DNA of 28,761 nucleotides from a virus. The notes under the pieces are model-generated. The model searched no databases and was not told the DNA's origin. It saw only the letters and a list, made by a program, of their open reading frames with translations. Shown here piece after piece: positions 22,430-28,761 of this stretch. The stretch's first letter is position 1. Each line of letters opens with the position of its first letter. The position numbers were made by a program, and so were the translations under genes. The stretch is taken from positions 1-28,761 of IMG/VR virus record IMGVR_UViG_3300024314_000013; one strand, 5' to 3'.

Positions 22430-22684
22430 ATGATAAAAAAGATTCAAGTAAAAAAAGGCATTCTAAGTACAAATGATAAAAACGGTGGAGTAAAGCCTGT
22501 TGATTTCATTTGTGTTAAGGACTGCACAGACTGTGGACCTGAACTTCCTTGTAATGGAGAGTTCATGCAGTTTAAAGATCCTGATAATGCAGGAGAGTGG
22601 TTTAGAATTGATATGGTTGAACTAGCTAAAAGTTTAACTACTCCTGTTGTAGAAAAAGTTAACTCATCAGGTACAGTATTATAA
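22430..22684 (+). CDS. Small Cys-bearing hypothetical protein (84 aa)
   Basis: I start it at the ATG at 22430 (MIKKIQVKKG); a GTG at 22409 in the same frame would lengthen it by seven residues and overlap the structured leader. The protein has a basic start and a short cysteine stretch C-V-K-D-C-T-D-C-G-P-E-L-P-C (about 31-44), then an acidic, aromatic middle (W-F-R-I-D-M-V-E-L). It is the first gene of the tail block after the terminator. Its cysteine pattern echoes the neighbouring structural proteins, so it is probably a small virion protein. Confidence 0.65.
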   Translation: MIKKIQVKKGILSTNDKNGGVKPVDFICVKDCTDCGPELPCNGEFMQFKDPDNAGEWFRIDMVELAKSLTTPVVEKVNSSGTVL

Positions 22685-22758
22685 GAAATAAGTTCAGGTT
22701 AGAGAAACTTTAAAATTCTAACAGTAAATTTTTACATAAATATATAATTGCGATTATA

Positions 22759-23253
22759 ATGTCTAAATGCTCTTGCATCTCTGAAAATAAGTTCAAATTC
22801 TTATTAGATTATAAGGATGGGGATTTAATTTTTACTGATTACTCAGAATGGGTAACAGCAAAACACAACACAGCCCAAGACATTTATACCGTATCAATTG
22901 TAAACGAAGAAAATGGGGCTACCTCAGTACTTCAGGCTAATATAGGTCTGTCTGCTGGAGTACCCCTTTTGTCGTTAACCAATGATGTAGAATGCGACAG
23001 TGATGGAATATATACTTTCAGCACAGAAGTTTGCGGTGTAAAGTATTCTAGAACAGAGGCTATCTTATCTTCAGCACAATGTGCATTCGAGAAGGTACTA
23101 ATAGATAATGGAATAGAAGATGGTGATGTTAAAGATATATGGCTTCAAATGGAGCTAGTGAAAGCATCAAGCAAAAGGGGTCTAATAGAACAAGCTTCAG
23201 AACACTATAAAGTTCTAGTTAGTATGTTCAAAAGGTTAAACTGTAGTTGTTAA
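22759..23253 (+). CDS. Cys-rich tail-region protein (164 aa)
   Basis: The protein begins M-S-K-C-S-C and ends R-L-N-C-S-C, with further Cys at about 76, 89 and 105. The central part is beta-rich (Y-T-V-S-I-V-N-E-E-N-G-A-T-S-V-L-Q), and the C-terminal 60 residues look like a helical bundle. Matching C-S-C ends hint that both termini lie in a metal site or disulfide network. Upstream, 22685-22758 holds two small stem-like repeats (GTTAGA...TCTAAC and GTAAA...TTTAC) but no T-run. Tail or neck component by position; family not recognised. Confidence 0.7.
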   Translation: MSKCSCISENKFKFLLDYKDGDLIFTDYSEWVTAKHNTAQDIYTVSIVNEENGATSVLQANIGLSAGVPLLSLTNDVECDSDGIYTFSTEVCGVKYSRTEAILSSAQCAFEKVLIDNGIEDGDVKDIWLQMELVKASSKRGLIEQASEHYKVLVSMFKRLNCSC

Positions 23254-23279
23254 ACAAATAATAAGAAAAAATAAAAACA

Positions 23280-23801
23280 ATGGATACAAAATTCAATTGG
23301 TGTAGCTGTTCTCCAACTATAGTGAGTGCACCATCTTGCCACAATAGTGGAAAATGCGTTATTACACCCCACATGCTTATTAAAGCTGCAGACTCAGTGT
23401 TTCCTTGTGGAGCCTCTGAAACATCAGGAGTGATACCTATCATGGGAAAGGTAAGTTTAAAGACCAACAGCACAGACATTGCAGTCTATACGATAGTAAA
23501 AAACAGTATTAACTTAACCAATGTAACAATTGATGAGGATAATATAAGTTTTACAGCTTCATACAACCCTTCAATTGATGGTAGTTCTTATACAACAGGT
23601 CAAATTCAGTATAGAGTACAGCAAGGTGGAGAGAGTAATGTAGGAATAGTTGACATAGTATTTAAATCTAGATGTTCAACAGTTGTTTGCGATGCGGATA
23701 AAGTATGTGATCCTTGTTTAGGAACATGTGTAGATCCAACTGTAGACATATCAGTTACAGCTCAGACAGATAATTCATTAATTGATATTCAAATTTCATA
23801 A
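23280..23801 (+). CDS. Cys-rich, beta-rich tail-region protein (173 aa)
   Basis: The N-terminus has N-W-C-S-C-S-P-T and further Cys (C20, C26). The middle (about 55-125) is a beta-sandwich-like stretch with alternating hydrophobic residues (I-S-F-T-A-S-Y-N-P, I-Q-Y-R-V-Q-Q-G-G). A second cysteine cluster follows: C-S-T-V-V-C-D-A-D-K-V-C-D-P-C. Its stop is two bases before the next ATG, where a DUF11-type protein follows. Likely a tail or fibre-base protein stabilised by disulfides or metal. Confidence 0.7.
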   Translation: MDTKFNWCSCSPTIVSAPSCHNSGKCVITPHMLIKAADSVFPCGASETSGVIPIMGKVSLKTNSTDIAVYTIVKNSINLTNVTIDEDNISFTASYNPSIDGSSYTTGQIQYRVQQGGESNVGIVDIVFKSRCSTVVCDADKVCDPCLGTCVDPTVDISVTAQTDNSLIDIQIS

Positions 23802-23803
23802 TC

Positions 23804-24868
23804 ATGTCAAACGGCACAGTAGATATAATAAAAAATGGGTACGTTTATACTAAGAATTTTACGATTGGTATAGCCCCTACAGTTGACAGCATTGGAAATT
23901 CTGTTACTGTAAAAAAACAAGATCTAGAATTTGTATTAACAAATACAGCTGGAATAAATGTTACTAATGTAATACCTAGTAGTGGAGCATTTAATATATT
24001 AACAGGTGTATGGACTCTTCCTGAAATAGTTTCAGACCAAAATCAGTACCTATCTTTCATGGCTACTGTTACAGATGAGTCATTAAGTCCATATGAAGTT
24101 GCCCTTGAAGGTACTGTACTTCCTGGTGACACTGATGATACAAACAATTCAAAGATCATAGCTCTTGGTGGAATTTCTAAAGGAGACTTATTGGCTGAGC
24201 TTAGTGGACTAGAAGGTCCTGCAGGTGCTAGTAATGTATTAACTATAGGTACTATCACAACAGGTGTAGCATCAGCTAGTATTACAGGAACATCACCAAG
24301 TCAAGTATTGAACTTAGTTCTTCCTGAGCCTGTAGATGGAGATAATCTTACTGTGGGTACAGTAACTACTTTACCTGCTGGAAGTTCAGCAACTGCTGTA
24401 ATAACAGGATCAAGCCCTAGTAAAGTTCTTAGTCTAGGTATTCCTCAAGGTGTTTCTGGTGCATTGACTGATTTAAGTATTACATCAAGTATAGATGTTA
24501 ACGGAAATGTAAATCAAACCAACGGAAACAACATTGAAATTACTTTTGATGTAACTAACACTTCAGCTAGTCCAACAGATAGAGACCTTGTGTTTTTAAC
24601 AACTCTTCCTGATGGATTCGAATATACTAGTACAGGTGCAGCAGATGCAGGTGTATCTTATAGTCCAACTACTGAGTTGATTGTAATACCTTCAGGGTTA
24701 GCAGCAGCATCTTCTAAATCTATAATTATAAATGTAGATTTGAGTACTCAGCACAATGGATCAGCAGGTATACTAAAGAGAGTAAAAATTCAACCTGTAG
24801 ACTCTAGAGGACTTGAATCATCTTTGACAGCATGGAATTCTCAAGTTGTTAGAGTATTTAACGTATAA
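23804..24868 (+). CDS. Tail protein with two DUF11/Ig-like domains and a central repeat
   Basis: A 354-aa protein. Residues of about 25-117 form a DUF11-like sandwich (V-L-T-N-T-A-G, then G-V-W-T-L-P-E-I, then D-T-D-D-T-N-N-S). Next is a G-L-E-G-P-A-G turn (135-141) and two copies of a repeat, L-T-I-G-T-I-T-T-G...I-T-G-T-S-P-S-Q-V-L (146-180) and L-T-V-G-T-V-T-T-L...I-T-G-S-S-P-S-K-V-L (182-218), of a kind seen in collagen-like phage fibres. A second DUF11-like domain covers about 222-315 (F-D-V-T-N-T-S-A-S-P, L-P-D-G-F-E-Y). Adhesin or tail-spike role inferred. Confidence 0.75.
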   Translation: MSNGTVDIIKNGYVYTKNFTIGIAPTVDSIGNSVTVKKQDLEFVLTNTAGINVTNVIPSSGAFNILTGVWTLPEIVSDQNQYLSFMATVTDESLSPYEVALEGTVLPGDTDDTNNSKIIALGGISKGDLLAELSGLEGPAGASNVLTIGTITTGVASASITGTSPSQVLNLVLPEPVDGDNLTVGTVTTLPAGSSATAVITGSSPSKVLSLGIPQGVSGALTDLSITSSIDVNGNVNQTNGNNIEITFDVTNTSASPTDRDLVFLTTLPDGFEYTSTGAADAGVSYSPTTELIVIPSGLAAASSKSIIINVDLSTQHNGSAGILKRVKIQPVDSRGLESSLTAWNSQVVRVFNV

Positions 24869-24883
24869 TAAAAATATATAATA

Positions 24884-25459
24884 ATGCAAATTATAAGAAT
24901 AGGTAGTGATTATAATATATCTTTTATCTATAATGGAGATGCTACTAAGATAGCTCAGAATGTAGTTGCTACAGCTAGTGTTGGTGCAGAACTAACAATA
25001 AACAGCATAATTTCAAGTACAGGTTCGCAAGGATCTACAGTAGCAGAGTATGTTTTAGGAAACACATTTCCTGGAAGTACTCACGTTCTAATAGTTAACG
25101 TAACTGTTAATACTGAGAGCTTAAATCTACCTGTTACACTTAATATTACAACAGATAGTACTGAGTCAGAATTAGCAAACAACTCAATTACTAAAAACTT
25201 AGTTGATGAGATAGGAGGTATTCTTTGTAGTGACATAGGTAATTGTGCAAATGCAGGAAATGAAGATAGTTTAGGTGACCACCTTGCTACTCAAGAACTT
25301 GATATGGATGATAATTTCATACAAGACGAACTTATAGTTGTTAAAGACTCTTATGCACAAGCCCTATCAGATTTGGGAGCAGGCAGAAAGTTTAGATGGG
25401 CAAGCGATAATTTAGATGGCGTTCCATCACCCAATAGTTCAACAATAGGAACTACATAA
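24884..25459 (+). CDS. Tail protein with an Ig-like domain and a shared C-terminal tag
   Basis: The first 115 residues look like one DUF11-type sandwich closing with E-S-E-L-A-N-N-S. A linker containing C-S-D-I-G-N-C follows. The last 37 residues (A-Q-A-L-S-D-L-G-A-G-R-K-F-R-W-A-S-D-N-L-D-G-V-P-S) match the C-terminus of the next protein in pattern: A-L-x-x-x-G, then G-x-K, then S-x-N-L-x-G-x-P-S. The shared tag may be an assembly or docking element. Probable fibre-associated structural protein. Confidence 0.7.
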   Translation: MQIIRIGSDYNISFIYNGDATKIAQNVVATASVGAELTINSIISSTGSQGSTVAEYVLGNTFPGSTHVLIVNVTVNTESLNLPVTLNITTDSTESELANNSITKNLVDEIGGILCSDIGNCANAGNEDSLGDHLATQELDMDDNFIQDELIVVKDSYAQALSDLGAGRKFRWASDNLDGVPSPNSSTIGTT

Positions 25460-25492
25460 TAATAACACTACAAAACTCAAAAACAAAATAAA

Positions 25493-26518
25493 ATGGCAGC
25501 AGGAGATAACATTTTCAATAATGCAATTTCAACCATAACAGCAGGTGCTCAACCTAGCTGGACACCAACAGGAACACAATCAGCATGGGCTAGAGAGGAA
25601 GATACTTCCTCAATATGGTATTGGACAGGAGCAACATGGATTAACATTGATTTAGATTTCGTTAGAACTTATACAGGAACAGTACTTACTGATAATGATA
25701 GTTCTTTAGGAGACCAACTACAAGCATTAGAGACTGCAATTGAGGCAATCATACTTGATGGTAACCACACTTATGTATCTAGATCAGGGAGTACACAGAA
25801 TGCTGAACCTACATCAGGTGAGGTAACTAGTCCAGCAAATGGAGATACAGCAGATGTATATTTACAAACTGCAGAAATACTAGAAAAGTGGGCATATGAT
25901 GGAACTAGTTGGACAAAGGTTATATCAATAGACCTTTCAGCTGTAAGTAGTGCTTTAGGGTATACAGCTTCAGCTACTGATGGTACAGTTACAAACTCAG
26001 CAGGAACAGATGCTACTATTCCAGCAGCAACAGGATCACTAGCAGGTTTAATTCTTCCTGCAGAGAAGACACAGATTGCAACTAACACTACAAATATTAC
26101 CAACTTAGAAACACTAAGTGGTGTAGCAGGTGCAACTAACAATGGTACGTTCACAGGATCTACTATAGCTAATTCATCTTCAACAAAAGCTGCTTTACAA
26201 GCACTAGAGACAGCTCTAGAGGCAATTAACCCTTCTATTGATAACATAGCTGACACAAACTCAGTTAACCTTACTGTAGATGGTTCAGATCAACTTACAG
26301 CAGATGTAAAAAGATCAGCTACGCAAGACAATTATATTACTATAACAGAAAGCGCAGATGGTTTAAGAATAACAACTAGTTCTCTTACTGCTTTTGGAAC
26401 ACATGCATTAGCAGCAGCAGGAGTATCTGTTGGAGATAAATACTTGCTGACATCAGCAAATTTAGAAGGAATACCTTCAGATGGGACATCAGGTCCTGTC
26501 TTTGAGAGAGTTTCTTAA
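25493..26518 (+). CDS. Tail-fibre protein with repeated helical segments
   Basis: A 341-aa protein rich in Thr, Ser, Ala and Gly. It has two W-Y-W-T-G-A-T-W type motifs (S-I-W-Y-W-T-G-A-T-W near 40-49 and E-K-W-A-Y-D-G-T-S-W near 131-140). Two related helical repeats are L-G-D-Q-L-Q-A-L-E-T-A-I-E-A-I (near 72-86) and T-K-A-A-L-Q-A-L-E-T-A-L-E-A-I (near 230-244), likely trimeric coiled-coil parts. G-S-L-A-G-L-I-L-P-A-E-K resembles the common fibre motif GLMxxxxK. It ends in the same C-terminal tag as the previous protein. Host-binding fibre component by composition and place. Confidence 0.75.
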   Translation: MAAGDNIFNNAISTITAGAQPSWTPTGTQSAWAREEDTSSIWYWTGATWINIDLDFVRTYTGTVLTDNDSSLGDQLQALETAIEAIILDGNHTYVSRSGSTQNAEPTSGEVTSPANGDTADVYLQTAEILEKWAYDGTSWTKVISIDLSAVSSALGYTASATDGTVTNSAGTDATIPAATGSLAGLILPAEKTQIATNTTNITNLETLSGVAGATNNGTFTGSTIANSSSTKAALQALETALEAINPSIDNIADTNSVNLTVDGSDQLTADVKRSATQDNYITITESADGLRITTSSLTAFGTHALAAAGVSVGDKYLLTSANLEGIPSDGTSGPVFERVS

Positions 26519-26545
26519 TTATTTTTTTATTAAGTTTCTTTACTT

Positions 26546-26597
26546 TAGTGTTAATAGGGTTTACTAAATCAGTAGGTCTTATTAACACTATTTTTTT
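26546..26597 (+). terminator. Rho-independent terminator before the last fibre gene
   Basis: An 11-bp perfect stem, TAGTGTTAATA (26546-26556) with TATTAACACTA (26580-26590), encloses a small inner TACT/AGTA stem and is followed by seven T. It lies 27 bases after the previous stop codon and 23 bases before the next ATG, so the last fibre gene may be separately regulated. Confidence 0.85.
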
Positions 26598-26620
26598 GGT
26601 GATAATATTATTAATAAATT

Positions 26621-28761
26621 ATGGCAGTAACATATAATTCAGCTTTCTTAATAGTTGACAGTGACCCTAATTTAGATACGTCTATACAGGGCGATCAAAA
26701 GCAAACTATAGCCTATTTTGATGATGGGACTAATTCCCCTGTTATTTATTATTTTGATGACACACAGGATGCAGGAGAAAAATGGTTAAGTTTTTGTAAT
26801 CTAAGTGCAGGTGTTACATCTGGACCAACTCTTCCTACATTTGATGCAGATCTACATTGCAAGGGACAAGAGTTTGTTAAGCTAAATGAACACTTACATG
26901 TACTAGAGACTTACACTTCTAATGGTACAGCATGGGTAAAAGCTTTTGACAATCACCCTGCCACACTAACTGCATCAACACTTACAACATTTAGTGGTAC
27001 TGACCACCCTGTTGGTACTGAATTCATTGTAAACGATGGAGCAGGTACTCTAGAGAATTACATTTCAGATGGTGAAACAGGATGGATACTAACCTCTTGC
27101 TGTAGACCTCACCCTGAGGTTGGATCTGCCATAAGTACCACTCCTCCTACATTTGATTCAGCAGTACATGTAAAGGGTTATGTATATATTACTGTATATG
27201 AAAACGGAAGGACAGGAGATGCACACATATCAAATGGATCTCAATGGCTTTTAATGTCAGAAGAAGGTGCAGCTCCTCAAGTAGGGACATCTCTACCAAC
27301 TGCAGGTTCATCAACTACTCCACCTGGTACAGTATTTATAGTACAAGATGGGAATGGAGATACGGTTTCAACACACGTAAGCGGAGGTGGCTCAGAATAC
27401 GGTACATGGTTGACAACTGCCGAGGTAAGCAACTCAGACTTATCTGTAACAGAATCCAATACAACAAATATAATAACATCTAGTGATGGTACTAATGCAA
27501 CTTTAACTGCAGCCTCTACTAGTAAGGCAGGTCTTATGACTAAGGCTATCTTTGACGAGCATGTGTTAAATAACGCAAAGGTATCTAACGTAGCCGAAAC
27601 TGTTACAAGTATATCTGTAGCAGCAAATGTTATTACATATACTGATGAAGATGGAAACGATACTACTATTGATTTATCTACATATCTAGATGATACAAAC
27701 TTAGCTAGACTAACTAGTGGGTCTCTTAATGGGACAACAGGTATAGCTACGTTCACAAGAGACGATGCAAGTACTTTTACTATTGATATGTCTGCATTCT
27801 TGGATGCAATTACATTAAATAATACTTTAACAAGTACTTCAACAACAGAGGGATTAACAGCAGCGCAAGGTAAGGTTTTAAAAGACTTAATAGATGCTCT
27901 ACCAACTTCTGACACAGTTGACATGGGTTCTGGATTTAAAATTGCTAACTCAGCAGGTACAGATCAATTCACTGTAGTAGAAGACGAAGAAATAAGATTT
28001 GAAGGTAGTGGTGCTACTAGTGTAACTTTTGATGCGAGTACTCAGAAAGTAACTATAAGTTCTACTGACAACAATACAGATACAATATATACACACCCAA
28101 CACATCCTGGAGATGATGCTTCTATTGACACTGGTGCTTTAACAGGTGCTACTGTTATATCTGATTTAGATTTAAATATTACAACAGACACTTTAGGTCA
28201 TGTTACTGATGCTAATGCTACAGTTTCAACTAGAGCATTAACATTAGCAGATTTAGGATTTACAGGAGATGCAGATGCAACTTCAGGTGGTAAGTTCGTA
28301 GATGGGACTGACACAGATGATGCAGTGTACACTACAGGGAACGTAGGTATAGGAACTAACGATCCTGGTCATATTCTTGATGTACAAGCTGTTACTGATC
28401 CTTCTATTAGAGTTCGGTCTTCAGGCACAGGAGCTTCAGATGATGCCTTAGTTAGAATAAGAATTGGGGGAACTACTGCATCTAGTATTGTTGCCTTTGG
28501 GGATTCCGCATCAAGTACTAGAGGACAGATTAAATATACACATAGTGTTGATGCTCTGCGTTTATATACAGCAGGAACAGAACAAGTACGTATAGACTCT
28601 AGTGGAGATGTAGGTATAGGAAATACGAGTCCTGAAAATATACTACATGTTGAAAAAGCAAATCCAATTATTTTAGTTCAAGATACTGACACATCTCTTT
28701 CAACTACAGAGGCATATATTAAATTCAGTGGATCTCAAAGTTCAGCAGCAGGTGGTGGTTT
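26621..28761 (+). CDS. Long tail-fibre protein, 3' end beyond the window (at least 713 aa)
   Basis: An open frame from an ATG at 26621 with no stop codon before the window ends; I translated it codon by codon. Residues 64-266 hold about four related beta modules of roughly 45 aa (patterns such as L-P-T-F-D-A-D-x-H and Y-x-S-N-G-x-x-W). Next are fibre motifs: S-K-A-G-L-M-T-K (301-308), L-T-A-A-Q-G-K-V-L (412-420), L-A-D-L-G-F-T-G-D-A (542-551), and two shaft-end motifs, G-N-V-G-I-G-T-N-D-P (573-582) and G-D-V-G-I-G-N-T-S-P (662-671). Such GxVGIG motifs often precede a C-terminal chaperone domain, which would be outside the window. Likely the host-recognition fibre. Two antisense or shifted frames over it were rejected. 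Confidence 0.85.
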   Translation, partial: MAVTYNSAFLIVDSDPNLDTSIQGDQKQTIAYFDDGTNSPVIYYFDDTQDAGEKWLSFCNLSAGVTSGPTLPTFDADLHCKGQEFVKLNEHLHVLETYTSNGTAWVKAFDNHPATLTASTLTTFSGTDHPVGTEFIVNDGAGTLENYISDGETGWILTSCCRPHPEVGSAISTTPPTFDSAVHVKGYVYITVYENGRTGDAHISNGSQWLLMSEEGAAPQVGTSLPTAGSSTTPPGTVFIVQDGNGDTVSTHVSGGGSEYGTWLTTAEVSNSDLSVTESNTTNIITSSDGTNATLTAASTSKAGLMTKAIFDEHVLNNAKVSNVAETVTSISVAANVITYTDEDGNDTTIDLSTYLDDTNLARLTSGSLNGTTGIATFTRDDASTFTIDMSAFLDAITLNNTLTSTSTTEGLTAAQGKVLKDLIDALPTSDTVDMGSGFKIANSAGTDQFTVVEDEEIRFEGSGATSVTFDASTQKVTISSTDNNTDTIYTHPTHPGDDASIDTGALTGATVISDLDLNITTDTLGHVTDANATVSTRALTLADLGFTGDADATSGGKFVDGTDTDDAVYTTGNVGIGTNDPGHILDVQAVTDPSIRVRSSGTGASDDALVRIRIGGTTASSIVAFGDSASSTRGQIKYTHSVDALRLYTAGTEQVRIDSSGDVGIGNTSPENILHVEKANPIILVQDTDTSLSTTEAYIKFSGSQSSAAGGG

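Noticed and set aside
25771-26256. A 161-aa minus-strand frame over the 341-aa fibre gene
   Set aside because: Shadow of the real gene; no intergenic space, leader or neighbour on that strand.
27244-27483. A 79-aa plus-strand frame inside the last fibre gene
   Set aside because: It is a shifted frame of the fibre gene with an unnatural Arg- and Ser-rich product.
27277-27924. A 215-aa minus-strand reading frame over the last fibre gene
   Set aside because: It is antisense to a continuous coding frame with clear fibre motifs; its Val/Ser/Ala-rich product is the expected shadow of Thr/Ala-rich coding DNA.
1-28761. Integrase, transposase or attachment site indicating a prophage
   Set aside because: No such gene or host-like flank was found in this window; a lytic or extrachromosomal phage is equally possible.

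Overview
This window is part of a tailed double-stranded DNA phage genome, or possibly an integrated copy, whose host is most likely a member of the Bacteroidota (a flavobacterium is plausible). The evidence for the host is indirect. The DNA is AT-rich. Start codons are preceded by A-rich leaders rather than clear Shine-Dalgarno sequences. Several protein families look typical of Bacteroidota phages. A few intergenic sites match the Bacteroidota -7 promoter element TAnnTTTG. The sizes and order of the terminase large subunit (804 aa), portal (837 aa) and capsid (517 aa), plus an HU/IHF-like protein ahead of the capsid genes, fit crAss-like or related podovirus-like phages. That assignment is an inference and needs profile searches. 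No integrase, insertion sequence, tRNA, rRNA or CRISPR array was seen.

Left arm (about 187-5226, minus strand): ten tightly packed genes, several overlapping or almost touching, transcribed leftward and ending in a Rho-independent terminator at 187-220. In transcription order they encode a two-domain helix-turn-helix DNA-binding protein, RNase HI, a protein with a UvrB/UvrC-type (UVR) motif, a RuvC-like resolvase, a ClpP-like serine protease with a recognisable Ser/His pair, a PD-(D/E)XK nuclease-like protein, a SET-domain protein (probable lysine methyltransferase), two small unknowns and a membrane lipoprotein between them. This looks like an early or middle nucleic-acid-processing and host-takeover operon.

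Centre (5227-5570): a 344-base AT-rich divergent intergenic region with short direct repeats, a candidate bidirectional promoter, operator or replication region. To its right, plus-strand genes begin with a RecB/Cas4-like PD-(D/E)XK nuclease. After a 119-base gap containing a perfect 15-bp palindrome come small genes, an HU/IHF-like protein, a GroES-like cochaperonin candidate, a Cys-rich protein and a DUF1573-like protein.

Right arm (about 9943-28761, plus strand): virion assembly genes in the classic order: a possible small-terminase-position gene, TerL, portal, scaffold-like protein, major capsid protein, unknown virion protein, connector-like protein, a large Cys-rich structural protein, then a run of small Cys-rich and DUF11/Ig-like tail proteins and tail-fibre proteins. 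The last fibre gene (26621 onward) is open at the window edge. Terminators lie after the capsid gene (18788-18831), after the 538-aa Cys-rich gene (22305-22340) and before the last fibre gene (26546-26597). A striking bulged hairpin (15877-15933) separates portal from scaffold.

The most interesting content is the combination of protein-modifying and protein-quality-control genes in one phage (SET domain, ClpP-like protease, GroES-like cochaperonin), a lipoprotein sharing an Ig-like/DUF11 type of fold with the phage's own tail proteins, and several unexplained structured non-coding elements.
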